Source of the DNA: Anopheles merus
Lineage: Eukaryota; Arthropoda; Insecta; Diptera; Culicidae
Length of the DNA: 64,000 nucleotides
Direction of reading: 5' to 3'
Assembly (NCBI RefSeq): GCF_017562075.2
Contig: NC_054084.1
Location: 25,296,246 to 25,360,245 of the forward strand
In this document: positions 45,241 through 55,720 of the stretch, in pieces
Layout: every line of letters begins with the position of its first letter
Position numbering within the stretch: the stretch's first letter is position 1
Made by a program: the position numbers and the translations under genes
Notes under the pieces: generated by a model
Told to the model about the DNA's origin: nothing
The model's database searches: none
Seen by the model: only the letters and a program-made list of their open reading frames with translations

Positions 45241-47190
45241 TTACAGCTTGCCCTTAGGCTTCTCACCGTACACGACCAACACTTCGTACATTTCACGCAG
45301 CGCCTCCTGCAGGCTGACGCGGAACCGTGCCAAATCCGTGTCCTTGTTCGACCGGAACGCCGACACACCGAACCACATGTCGTCCTCCTTCGGGTTGTAG
45401 CAGCATCCGTAACCGTCCTGCGTCAACGGTCCGTAGCACATGAACGCGTCATACCGCGACGCAACCTGACTGGTAGACAGGCGCATGTGCGCACTCTTCT
45501 GCAATCCCTGATCGGCGTACAGCTCCGGCAGGGCCAGCCCGTTCTCCTTCGCCGTCAGCTTCAGTCCGAGCAGATGCCGATCCACTCCGTACCCCTGGAT
45601 AGCCATCGAAACGTACGCTTTGTGGGCGTTGATGGCCGCCTTCATCGCTTCCAGCTTGGAGCGCCCGTCCCGCTTAGGCTCGAGCATGGCGCGCGCGAAC
45701 GCAACCGATTCCACCGAGCATGAGCGGATCGTCTCGGTGCGGCCGTGCAGGTACATCCGGTTCTGGGCCGACTCGTAGTGTGCCCCCGGGACGTGATGCA
45801 GCCGATAGAACGCGTACTGGATCGCCATCTGGATGTAGCTGTCCGGGCTCATGCGCTGCGTTTTGATGAAGCCCTTGCCGTAGTCGGTAAAGTGCAGATA
45901 GTCCATCTGTATGTCGGCCGCCAGCTTGTCCACGAACCCAGCGGCCTGGTCGATTTCCGACCGTACCGCCGGTGTAACGTTAAAGTCCAGCTTTACCGCG
46001 CCCGCACTCAGCTCGGCTTGATCCATCGTATTGAGGCACTTGCCGCTGCCGATGTACTCGAGCAGAAAGTCCGTCATCACAGCGATCGGTTGTCCCTCGG
46101 CCGGAGAGTGTTCGTACGTCAGCCCGTTGATACCGTTCGGTGCTACAACGAGCTGGATCGTTTTGTCGTACCATCGATTGCCACCGTTGGCAGCCGAACC
46201 GCCGCCATGGATCAGCAGATCGCTTGCCGTTACGATGTGATCGGTGCCCTGCTTCTGCGGCAGCTCGCGGTCGATCGAAAGCACGAAAAGCGCCTGCTGG
46301 ATGGATTCCACCGACGCTCGGTTGGTCGCGTCGGCCATCAGCGTTTCGTACGCCTGCGCCCAACTATCCCGATGGTTGGCGGTGAGGATACCGAGCGGAG
46401 CTGCCCGACTATTCCCTTCCTTCGCGGCGATCTTCTTCAGCTCGGCAAGGATTTGCCGCTCGCTTACGATCCCACCAGCGGCAGTGAAGACCGGCAGCCG
46501 ATAGTAGTGATTGTTGCACGCAACCACAATATGCCGAGAGCGTGGATTGTACTGCACCGAATCACGCTCCCTTCCCGGGATGCGACAGGTGCCGAAAATC
46601 TTCTCGTACTGCGACATATCCAGCGGCACCTTACCCATCATTTCCGGCTTGATCTTACCGCCGTCGATCAGCATCTTGTAGGCCAGGGCGGCGGAAATCA
46701 TCTTGGCTGCGTACTGCAACTGCTCATCGAGCGTTTTGTAACTGGCCCGGGGAAACACGAGCCCAGGGCTGGAGTACACGATAACCGGATCGCGATACTC
46801 CATGTACGCACAGCGCAGCCACCAATCGGCAAGCCAGTTGTCCTTCTGGGCCGCGCGCTGTTCCAGCAGACTCTGCAGCTTCTGACCGATCCCGCCAGGG
46901 ACGGTAAACTTCTCCACCGCCCTCTTAGTGCCGGCCAGCGTGTCCGCATCGACGTGCGGTTCAATCGATCTTACCAGCTTCTGCATCGTGTCGGCCAGCT
47001 TCGGGACGGGTTGGCGCTGTAGCGCTAGCGGTCCTGCCCCGCCAGCAGCAGCAGTTGCGTAGTTTTGCTGGGACGTTGGACACATTTTGCCTGATGCGTT
47101 TGCTGCTGGAGATGATGCACTGGCGGCCGTTAAAACTCTCCCGAGTGGTGAAGCTATGGTTCGCGATTGAATCAAGCGAGTCATGTTCAT
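45241..47190 (-). CDS. CRAT: Carnitine O-acetyltransferase, 649 residues, single coding exon
   Basis: Starts at MNMTRLIQSRTIASPLGR, a basic, hydroxyl-rich N-terminus suited to mitochondrial import. The frame is open further upstream (to 47340), but that part lacks family similarity and a CAG acceptor-like site lies just before the chosen ATG. The choline/carnitine acyltransferase fold covers about residues 70-640. The catalytic histidine is H361 in NGLTYEHSPAEG; the STS substrate-binding motif is in RLSTSQVASRYD. CRAT moves acetyl groups between CoA and carnitine in mitochondria and peroxisomes (family knowledge). The C-terminal tripeptide is GKL, close to but not the AKL peroxisomal signal of mammalian CRAT. 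Choline acetyltransferase is the main alternative, but the presequence and motifs favour CRAT. Confidence 0.88.
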   Translation of the reverse strand: MNMTRLIQSRTIASPLGRVLTAASASSPAANASGKMCPTSQQNYATAAAGGAGPLALQRQPVPKLADTMQKLVRSIEPHVDADTLAGTKRAVEKFTVPGGIGQKLQSLLEQRAAQKDNWLADWWLRCAYMEYRDPVIVYSSPGLVFPRASYKTLDEQLQYAAKMISAALAYKMLIDGGKIKPEMMGKVPLDMSQYEKIFGTCRIPGRERDSVQYNPRSRHIVVACNNHYYRLPVFTAAGGIVSERQILAELKKIAAKEGNSRAAPLGILTANHRDSWAQAYETLMADATNRASVESIQQALFVLSIDRELPQKQGTDHIVTASDLLIHGGGSAANGGNRWYDKTIQLVVAPNGINGLTYEHSPAEGQPIAVMTDFLLEYIGSGKCLNTMDQAELSAGAVKLDFNVTPAVRSEIDQAAGFVDKLAADIQMDYLHFTDYGKGFIKTQRMSPDSYIQMAIQYAFYRLHHVPGAHYESAQNRMYLHGRTETIRSCSVESVAFARAMLEPKRDGRSKLEAMKAAINAHKAYVSMAIQGYGVDRHLLGLKLTAKENGLALPELYADQGLQKSAHMRLSTSQVASRYDAFMCYGPLTQDGYGCCYNPKEDDMWFGVSAFRSNKDTDLARFRVSLQEALREMYEVLVVYGEKPKGKL

Positions 47191-48078
47191 TTGACTGGGG
47201 GGCAACGGTTGAACTTTGGACCTAGGAGAAAAGGGTTTGAACCTGCTGACCTGCGTGCACCTCTGCCGCCAAGGGCAAACTAAAGACACGGAACGGGCAG
47301 AACCACAAAAAAAGGTTCCGATTCGGCTGAAGCCACACAATTACTGGGCAATTTTTTGGAGCCTCGCTTGTCGCACGCAGAACACACAACCCGTTGCTCC
47401 ACGTAAGCAACGCGAGCGTATAATAGGCACACAATACGTTCCACTGTTTCCACTGGGCCAACCCGTTTTCGGCAGCAAACGGGGGTGGGTGAACGGCAGC
47501 GAAACTAGTTCCTTGTTGCTCGGGTTTTGTTATTGGAATCGTTCGGCCCCAGAAAGTGAAAGTAAATACGCTGATGTGAGGGGTTGTTATGCGAAGTGGC
47601 ACCCCTTTGGAGGAACGACTGCTAATACCACGGAGAGAAGTATACGGCAGCTGATAAAATGATACGTTCTGTCATCTGTGCGGTAATGTCTGAAACCAAC
47701 ACAAGCACATATTTATAGCACATGCATATGTGTTGGCCTAATTACGTACGAAACAATGGGGGAGAGTTTTGAACAACAATTGCATCGTGAAAAAATATTG
47801 AAACTAAACTTCAAATAAAAAAATGAACCATTAATGGAGGACAGTTACAGGATGTGATATTTAAAGAATATAAATTAAATATTTAAAATAAATTTAAATT
47901 GTACCATAATCGAGAGGATTTCTGTTTCAAACAGAAACTATATTGTTATGTGAACTCCCAGATCCTCTCAGACCTGGCAAAACTCTTGTAATTGCTACAT
48001 TTCCTCTCGCCTGTTTTGCCTTCCGCTGCGTATCATTATTGCTAACACCGCCCAATCCTTCCGGACAGTAGACAGCAG
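47191..48078. other. Region between CRAT and mRpS14
   Basis: No gene seen. The left part is the CRAT upstream region with a possible leader intron acceptor just before the ATG; the right, AT-rich part holds the presumed 3' UTR of mRpS14. Confidence 0.4.
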
Positions 48079-48534
48079 CTACCACATGGCTCGCTGAACG
48101 CCGGACAATTTGTTGTAGTCGGCCAGATGACGCCAAACGATGCGGCTAACGCGCCACCGGTGCACGATACCGCGTGAGCGTGACGTTACTGCGCACCGTT
48201 CGCGTACCCGCACCAGCGAGGAGTCGCGCGGAAATGCCTCAATCTCTTTGCTGGCAATTTCCCGCAGTTCCACCGGCAGGATCGTGTTCTTCCGGAGTGA
48301 GTTAACGCGCAGCCGGGCGTCGGCATGCTGCACCACGCACTGGCGTCGCTTGTAGTCCTTGATCATACGCCAGTCGGCCCATTTGTTGCGTACTTGCTGG
48401 AGCTGCGTGGAAATGTGTTACCGTTAGCGTCTAGCTTGATATCGTACTGCGTTTGGTAATCGTTCTCTTACCCTATAGCCGGCCAGATTTTGGCCACACG
48501 TTACAAACCGGGATACGAAACCCACCACCGACAT
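48079..48534 (-). CDS. mRpS14: Mitochondrial ribosomal protein uS14m (mRpS14), 128 residues
   Basis: Two minus-strand exons, 48534-48472 and 48402-48079, phase 0, with a 69-bp intron. Exon 1 encodes a short presequence MSVVGFVSRFVTCGQNLAGYR. The mature part shows WADWRMIKDYKRRQ, RLRVNSLRKNTILPVELRE, CAVTSRSRGIVHRWRVSR and ends LSGVQRAMW, all typical of small-subunit S14 of mitochondria. The length equals the usual 128. It binds the head of the mitochondrial small ribosomal subunit (family knowledge). The gene is divergent from the SWSAP1-like gene, 247 bp apart. Confidence 0.95.
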
Positions 48535-48781
48535 TGTGAACTGGTCGCGAGCACCTCGTTTTGCACCGGCTGGTGTTGTTTTTTGGGGTGTGTTTACGTA
48601 AGGCCCGCGGGCACAACAAACAGCTGTCAACTGCCCCTTTTCGCAGAAACGTCAACTGAGGACCGAGGCGAACATTTCCGTTTCGAAGCAGGCTGTACGA
48701 TGTGAGGCATCAGTTTCGCGCCAATAAATACATTAAATTTTCAGATTTTTTAGAATCTGCAACTGTACACGGCAAATAAGC
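48535..48781. promoter_or_regulatory. Short bidirectional promoter interval, mRpS14 and SWSAP1-like gene
   Basis: 247 bp between two divergent start codons. No TATA box seen; elements were not resolved. Confidence 0.5.
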
Positions 48782-49378
48782 ATGGATCTTCCAATGGAGC
48801 ATGCGCTGCGACGGTCGATGCTGCTGATCCGTGGACAGCCGGACAAAGCGGACCACCTGCAGGACGTCCTGTTCGATACCGCCATCAAGTACACGCACAC
48901 CGGCTATCGGGTACTGTTCTTCACCCGAAAGCCCCTGGAACGGGTGGCGGCCAGCATACGCGAGCAGTTTAGCGATCTGTTCAAAATGATCACCTTCATC
49001 TACGTGCAGACGATCGATGCGACGATGAAGCGGCTGCTCGATCTGCAACGCTGGACCAACTGCATACCGGGATTGATAATAGTCGAATCGTTTGATTTGC
49101 TGGTAACGCCGAACCCGAACGATGGCCAGTCGAAGCAAGACTTTCAGCGCTCCCTGGTACTGTCTCTGTTGGCCGATACGGTGCGTACGATTTCGGTCAA
49201 ACAGAAGGGCACGTGCAATTGTATCGTGACGCTCAATTACGGTTCGCTGGAAACGTTACCGGTGGAGCTGTTTTACCGCGAACACAACGTGCTCGATGTG
49301 AATCATGTGCACGAATCGTCGGACATTCTTTCGGTGATGATGGAAAACGAACACAGTATTGCTAATAATTTACTATGA
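48782..49378 (+). CDS. SWSAP1-like RecA-fold protein, 198 residues
   Basis: Intronless. The layout follows human SWSAP1, the RAD51-paralogue-like partner of SWS1 in homologous recombination: MLLIRGQPDKADHL takes the place of the Walker A loop, GYRVLFFTRKPLERV matches the following strand, PGLIIVESFDLLV the Walker B strand, and LVLSLLADTVRTIS plus CNCIVTLNYGS the later helix and strand. The Walker A consensus GxxxxGK(T/S) is absent, so ATP binding is doubtful; Walker B has glutamate rather than aspartate. The assignment is from pattern similarity only and needs profile searching; a small unknown RecA-like protein is the alternative. Divergent from mRpS14. Confidence 0.6.
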   Translation: MDLPMEHALRRSMLLIRGQPDKADHLQDVLFDTAIKYTHTGYRVLFFTRKPLERVAASIREQFSDLFKMITFIYVQTIDATMKRLLDLQRWTNCIPGLIIVESFDLLVTPNPNDGQSKQDFQRSLVLSLLADTVRTISVKQKGTCNCIVTLNYGSLETLPVELFYREHNVLDVNHVHESSDILSVMMENEHSIANNLL

Positions 49379-49503
49379 ACGTCAAAGAGGAAGCTTGAGA
49401 AAACGACTGAATTGCACCGATAGTTTCATGTATGTAAATGTAAGTTCCTTAACAAAAGTTACCTGGCTTAAGAACATCATGTTATACACAATCACATAGA
49501 CAT

Positions 49504-49509
49504 TTTATT
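49504..49509 (-). terminator. PDE12 polyadenylation signal
   Basis: AATAAA on the minus strand, 84 bp beyond the PDE12 stop. Confidence 0.6.
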
Positions 49510-49592
49510 CTATTAACGGTGACTCCTAACAACCGAACAAAGCCAATGAAAAGAACAACGTCTAGCCACCGGGGATTGCTGGTCCGGCAGCT

Positions 49593-51558
49593 TTACTTCG
49601 CCCACTCAAAGTTAGCGACAAGCGCAATATGATCCGATGGAAAGACGAGCGACGGAATCGCTTGATACAGCGACAGTTCCTCCTCGCTCGGCATCGGAAT
49701 CACGTCATTCACGTTCAGTGCGCCGCGCATGAAAAAGATGTAATCGATGCACGCCTTAAACCCGACCGTGTAGTTAGTGTACTCCGGACACCCGCAGGCC
49801 GATCCCATCTGGAACGGTTGCGAAAGCGAAACACCCTTCACCGCTTCGTCCACGTTGCTGACCCAATCGGGAACATCCGGCCCGACGGTCTGCTGCGTCA
49901 TAAGCTGGTAGATGCCACATTCCGGCGTGGAATTAAAGTCACCACAAAACACGAGCGCCAAATCGCTCGCTTCCGATAGTTCGTACTGCTGCCGGATGCG
50001 CTCGTGCTGCTCGCATACGTACTGCATTGCGTATCCCATCTGCAGCAAGCGCACGTGGTCCGCGTCCGGCGCGAAGTACAGGTGCGTGTTGGCAACGAGC
50101 AGATGCTTCCGCGGGTCATGCTTGCTGCGTAGCAGGGTAAGCTGCAGTGCAGTGGAACGGTTCGCTATCCGCTCCACCATCGGTTGGTTGTCCCGTATCC
50201 TGTCCCACAGCTGGGGGTAGCGTTCCAAAATTTCGCTTAAAATAACGCCATCCTTTTCAAGCAGTCTGTAACAAACGAACAAACGACATTCATAAAACAA
50301 GCGTGGTGTGCTGAGCAACAGTGCATCTCTTTACTGTTACTTACTCGAACTTGTTCAAATCGTAAAATGTTGCCAACCCTTCCGCCACCTTGCCCTTCGC
50401 TTGATAGTGGCCGGCAAGGTTTTTGCGGCTGAAAATCGGCACCAAATCCAGGCTGAACACCTTCGTGTCGACCTCCTGCAGACAGATGAGGTCCGCCCGG
50501 TAGCCCAGTATCTCCTTCACGAACAGCTGCTTCCGGTAGTCGATCTCGAGCGCGTACGGTGCGGTGTAACCGAACAGCACCGTCCGGCTGTACTCGCTGT
50601 CCGTGTACAGATCGGCCAGTATGTTGTACGACACCACCCGGAACTGCCCATCGCGCAGCTTCTGCTGCGTGAACAGATGCCGCACTTCGAACGGACACAG
50701 ACCCGGGCCGGCCTGTACTGGCTGGGGCGAAATGATTTCCGTCAGCGGTCCCGTACGGCCCGTCTCATCCGTCGGTGTGCAGCTAAACTTAAGGTGCAGC
50801 CCCACGTCACCCTTCTGCACCAGATAGGACAGCTCTGACCCGACCGGCTCCCATTCGATCTGCTGCGCATTACCCGACTCAGGCATGCGGCCCCGCGACC
50901 AACAGTACGCGCTGCACTCCGGTGTGGCAAAGTGTAGCTCCAGCCGGGACGGTGAGACGTAGAAATCGGCCAGTATCGAGGTGGGCAGTTTGACCGCATG
51001 CACCTCCGGGCTGTTGTATGAAATTTGAAAGTCCGCATCCATCACGGTAAGCTGCACGTTCGGGTGCGTCGTTAGCTTGGCGAGCATGTCAGCGATGGTC
51101 ATGTTGGTAAGCCGTTCCTCCGCCGTACCGAGGGACACGACCACCGGTACTGGTTCCGCAGATCCTTCCACCGGCGGTTCCGCCGCGCCGCCTTCTTCAG
51201 CCGCTTGTCCGGCGGGTGCCTTTTTCGCCTTTTTCCGCTTGTTTTTCTTCTGGAATTCTTTCTCCACGTTTACCCGGATACGGTCCAGGCTGCTGTCGAT
51301 CTGCTCCGTCAGGTTGCGGTTGAAGTTGAACACTTTGTCGATCTTGTACCGGTCCAGCACCAGGTGAAAGCTGATCTGACACTGCTCCTCGCCCGGCAGC
51401 TGTTTAAAGTAGGCGGTTCGCATGGCAAAGCGTTGCTTCGGGACAAAGTTCGAACCGTACCGGTGGGTATATCCTGCGCAGGGATACGGCGAACGTGGCG
51501 AAAGGGTTGTTTTCAATCGTATCCTACTGAACGGACGGGTCAGTGCCGTACTGAACAT
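49593..51558 (-). CDS. PDE12: 2',5'-phosphodiesterase 12 (PDE12), 628 residues
   Basis: Two minus-strand exons, 51558-50345 and 50265-49593, phase 2. The N-terminus MFSTALTRPFSRIRLKTTLS is a likely mitochondrial presequence. A lysine-rich patch (KKNKRKKAKK) follows. The C-terminal exonuclease-endonuclease-phosphatase domain shows VVSYNILADLYTD, LICLQEVD (metal-binding glutamate), LLVANTHLYFAPDADH, VFCGDFNSTPECG and SDHIALVANF (catalytic aspartate-histidine). PDE12 degrades 2-5A oligoadenylates and trims poly(A) of mitochondrial mRNA (family knowledge). The frame is open upstream only through a non-ATG codon, so the start is the first ATG. Confidence 0.95.
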
Positions 51559-52367
51559 TGAGCCAGGGTGAAGGAACTGCTGCTGCACGATCGATCGGAT
51601 GCTACGGCGGACGCACGGGACACGAGGTGCGACTACATGACAGATTTGTTTTCAGACAGCCATGACAACATTTGGGAGGCTGGGTGGAAAATTCGAGACG
51701 ATTGAAGACTGATTACTGTCAATAATTGCATTTTTAGTCCGCTTACTTGCTCAAAAAATTAAAAAAAAAAAGAGAAAAATGCTTTTCAGGTCACGTGTAG
51801 CCGCATTTTTCACACGTGTTGCGCCGCATTGTTGTTATTTTATTTTGCCATGTAGCGGGTCTATGTCAAACTGGCGTGTGAGTGTGTGGTAGCGAAATCG
51901 TCTATGGACGTACCTCTTCCCAAGCAGGCTGTGAGGTAACGTAAACAAAACGACCAGCCGGTGCAAAAACAGGGCAGCGTGCAAGGAAGATAATTTCTAC
52001 CATCTCAAATGGTATCATAAAATGATAAACTCTCTACAATCAAGTAGATTACAGTTGCAAGAGAATACCTGCCAAGTTGAAAGTTACAATATACCGGGAC
52101 CATCTGTGGAGGCGTACTGAAAAATACCGATAGTGTGTGCAAATATAAACAATACAATTCCATTATCATCATCATCCTCCTCCAGTTTGCAGCTGATAAG
52201 ATTGGACTGGACAATCCAACCAACGTATTGGACACACTGAGTGACATATAGTCTCCTACCGAGCTGCGTATCAACAAGATCGATTGATAACGCGAACAAC
52301 GGGGAGCGCAAATTAAAGCTCTTCCCACCACCAAAATCCCAAAAACAGACAAAGTGTGATCGAAACG
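51559..52367. promoter_or_regulatory. Divergent promoter region of PDE12 and FOXRED1
   Basis: 809 bp without a gene. No core element was identified. Confidence 0.45.
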
Positions 52368-54043
52368 ATGTTTCAGGCGTTGCAACGAAGATCCTCCAAG
52401 CTGTCCGTACTACGGCAGGCCCGAAATCAACAGCCCCGCATCACATACAGCTCCAGACGACGGTATGCCTCATCCGGCGAGGGAAGCAAAGGCGGCTCGG
52501 GCAAACCCAGCGGAGATTTCTCCGACCAGGTAGAAGCGAACAAGGATAATCCGATCTCGCGCACCCTAAAGCTGATCGGGAACGATGTGCAGCGAATGAA
52601 AAAGTTCATCCTACCGAGCAGTTACACAAATCCAGGTGCTAAGGGGGATTCCCCCGATTCCGCGCATTCGATCGAAAACTACCTTGAACGGTACCGAAGG
52701 GACGGGTTCCAATCGCACTGCGACGTGCTCGTAATCGGCGGTGGCGGTGTCGGATCGTCCATAGCCTACTGGCTGAAGAAGCGAGCCCGCCAGGGTCTGA
52801 ACGTGGTGGTACTGGAAAAGGATGCAACGTACGCGCAGGCCTCCACCTGCCTGTCGGTGGGCGGACTGCGGCAGCAGTTTTCCATCGTCGAAAACATCCA
52901 GATGAGCCTTTACGGTGCGGACTTTATGCGCAACAGCCGGGACTATCTGGGCGACGACGTTGATCTTAACTTTACCCCGCACGGCTACTTGCTGTTGGCG
53001 AGTGAGGCGGGCGCGGAACAGCTGGAACAAAACTCGAAGCTACAGTGTGCGCTCGGGGCGAAGAATGAGCTGCTGACGGCGAAACGGTTGAAGGAACGCT
53101 TTCCCTGGATGAACACGGAGGGCATTGCGCTCGGGTGCCACGGGCTGGAGAAGGAAGGATGGTTCGATCCGTGGGCACTGCTGTCCGGGTTCCGGAAGCG
53201 TGCCATCGAGTACGGCGCCCACTACGTGGAGGGGGAGATGGTTGGGTTCGGCTTTCGGCAGCAGCCGGACATACTGGCCGAAGGCATCGAGGAAGGCTCG
53301 TACGAGGGGATCGATCGGGCGTTCGTAAAGATGAAGGATGGTGAGATGAGGGAGATCAAGTTTGCCATCGCCATCATAGCGGCCGGTGCGCAGTCGGGTG
53401 CGATCGCCAAAATGGCACGCATTGGGACGGGGAAGGGCATGCTCTCGATACCGCTACCGGTTGAGCCGCGCAAGCGGTACGTGTACGTGTTCCAGTGTGA
53501 GAATGATCAAGGGCCGGGAATCAACACGCCGCTCACGATCGATCCGAGCGGGACGTACTTCCGGCGGGACGGGCTGGGTGGGAACTATCTCGGTGGCAAG
53601 AGTCCACTGCCGGAGGAGGAACCGCCGGTCGACAACTTGGACGTTGATCATACGTTTTTCGACAAGACGGTGTGGCCCAATTTGGCGCAGATGGTGCCGG
53701 CCTTCGAGGCGATTAAGGTGAAAAACGCCTGGGCCGGATACTACGAGTTCAATACGTTCGATGAGAATGGTATTGTGGGGCCACATCCGTACTACAACAA
53801 TCTGTACATAGCGACGGGCTTTAGCGGGCACGGTAAGCATTCATTCGGTGAGGGCTTTTGGTGACGGATTTTTAAATTTAATTGTATTTATTTGATGTTT
53901 CAGGCATTCAGCAAACACCGGCCGTCGGAAGGGCAGTGTCGGAGATGATCATTGATGGTGGTTTCCGAACAGTCGATCTCACACGGTTCGGGTTCGATAG
54001 GATCATCGTCGATCAGCCAATGTACGAGGCAAACATTTTCTAG
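52368..54043 (+). CDS. FOXRED1: FOXRED1: FAD-dependent oxidoreductase, complex I assembly factor, 534 residues
   Basis: Two exons, 52368-53832 and 53904-54043, phase 1. N-terminal 35 residues (MFQALQRRSSKLSVLRQAR) form a basic presequence. The dinucleotide fold starts at DVLVIGGGGVGSSIAYWL, followed by a DAO-type core with STCLSVGGLRQQFS, GWFDPWALLSGFRKRA and the C-terminal WAGYYEFNTFDENGIVGPHP, ATGFSGHGIQQTPAVGRA. Human FOXRED1 is needed for mitochondrial complex I assembly. Alternative readings such as sarcosine dehydrogenase are less likely given the RQQFS and YEFNTFDENGIVG blocks. The polyadenylation signal is 41 bp after the stop. Confidence 0.93.
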
Positions 54044-54083
54044 TCCAAAGGGCGAGAGTTTGTTGAGATTGTTACAATCCTTA

Positions 54084-54089
54084 AATAAA
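54084..54089 (+). terminator. FOXRED1 polyadenylation signal
   Basis: AATAAA 41 bp after the stop. The convergent TMCO1 signal lies at 54150-54155, so the two transcripts may end close together or overlap. Confidence 0.7.
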
Positions 54090-54149
54090 ATATAAGTCAT
54101 ACTTTCTAGACAAACCCCAATTCTGTCGGTCCATCTTTGAAACGAAAGC

Positions 54150-54155
54150 TTTATT
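54150..54155 (-). terminator. Candidate TMCO1 polyadenylation signal
   Basis: AATAAA on the minus strand, 247 bp beyond the TMCO1 stop. Confidence 0.55.
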
Positions 54156-54401
54156 TAATCTCGATCGCTGAAACACACACAACTCCTACTACTACTACTT
54201 ATTAACAAAACAAAATGCAATGAAAACGAATGTAACGAACGCGCGCGCCCGTTTCAATGGCGCGTTATTCGTTGGTCTTTTAAATAAACTGTTTCGTTGC
54301 TGTTAAATATTAGTTGCCACAAAAGGCGATTGGTGGTGGTGGTGGTGGTAGTCAAGCCCGCCCGGTCGTGGTGTGGTGGAGTACTCCACGATCAGCCACA
54401 T

Positions 54402-55198
54402 TTACTTAAACTGTCCCGGCGTTGGTCCGAACAATCCTCCGGCCTGCTTGCTGGCGGCACGCGACGGTGCAAAGCCCAGCATCTTCTGGATGTTCTGCCG
54501 GATGGACATCGTGCAGAGGATGTAGAGAAAGATGAAGGAACACTCGGTGTAATCATCGCCGGGCAGGTTTCGATGGCTCAGCCCCTGGATCCACGAGATT
54601 GGCACGAAGGGTAGGCGGGCCACAATTCGCCCATCGAAACTGTGCGCAAGAAGAAAGCGTGGAGACATGTTAAGCAAGCGTAGACGGCGAGTAGTCACCA
54701 GCGCAGGGCGCTAACTTACATGCTGTTGAACATGCTGAGCAGTGCGGTGAACGCGAAACCGATGGCAAACATTGACTTCATCTTGACCAGCGACAGATCG
54801 CGGTTGTTGTTCTTCAGCTTTTCCTCATCGCGTTCGATTTTCTTTTTGTGGTTCTTGTCTAACGATTCGCCGAGCGTTTCTTTCCGTTTTTCCACTGCAA
54901 AGAGAAACGAACCAGCATTAGCTACGCGAAGCTAAAGTGCACCAGACAACGGTGGAGCGCCAAAGACTTACATTTTTTGCTCTGCTTTTCGACTTCTCCC
55001 TTCAGCTTTTGGTACTTTTCCGTGCGATAAACCATCACCCAGGTTAATCCTAGAATTAGCGAAGGTAGAACATGGATTGAGCATGTTAATTTGTACATAA
55101 ATAGTCACCGTTCTACTGCTGCTCGTTCCACACTTACCTTCTCCCAGCAGTGCGGTGAAAATGGATATGAAAACAATTAGCAGCGTATCGGCCCACAT
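54402..55198 (-). CDS. TMCO1: TMCO1: ER membrane protein, calcium channel/translocon-associated insertase subunit, 183 residues
   Basis: Four minus-strand exons: 55198-55138, 55049-54972, 54894-54720 and 54639-54402. The first membrane segment is in MWADTLLIVFISIFTALLGE; a charged coiled coil follows (YQKLKGEVEKQSKK, then ERDEEKLKNNNRDLS); then MKSMFAIGFAFTALLSMFNS as a second segment and FIFLYILCTMSIRQNIQKML near the C-terminus. This fits TMCO1 (188 residues), a member of the EMC3/Oxa1 superfamily in the ER multipass translocon, also described as a calcium load-activated channel (family knowledge). It is divergent from Rpn3. Confidence 0.95.
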
Positions 55199-55720
55199 GT
55201 TGGTCGAGGTTGTTGGAAGGTTTTCGTGGCTGGAAGCGTACTTTTTGATACACAATTTAAGTAATAATCAACAGCAATTGGTTTTTTCTCCTTCAAGTGT
55301 GTTAGCACCTGCTGATTAGCAGTTTATTGGTTCCGTATCGGAGCGGGGTGGATGGAAAAGTGTCATCTGCTTTGGTTGATGTGGAACAACATTTGCTGCC
55401 AAAGCAACTTCGCAAAGCTATACGCACCCAGGGCGCTTCACGCTTTCAGCACGTCCCTGTAACCACATTCCCTAGCTGCTCGAACGAACGTCACCGAACT
55501 GCTCGGGAAGAATGACAAGACGAAAGGAGCTGCTCGAATTTCCATGACTTGGCACAAAACACACACAAAACACATCGTCCGTGCATCGCGAATAAATCTC
55601 GCTACTCTTTGTGAAGCATTTGCGAAAAAACCCCCTGCGGCACATCTCGGAGTGCAGCGTAAAGGATAAGCGTAGCCCGTGTGTGTGTGATAAAAGAATT
55701 GTTTGTCGTCCGTTTCAGCG
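55199..55720. promoter_or_regulatory. Divergent promoter region of TMCO1 and Rpn3
   Basis: 522 bp. An acceptor (CCGTTTCAG ending at 55718) two bases before the Rpn3 ATG suggests a leader intron; a candidate donor GTAAAG lies near 55660. No core element was identified. Confidence 0.5.

Noticed and set aside
45745..47022. Long plus-strand frame (425 codons) opposite CRAT
   Set aside because: It is antisense to a well-supported enzyme gene; it is kept open by codon bias and shows no domain.
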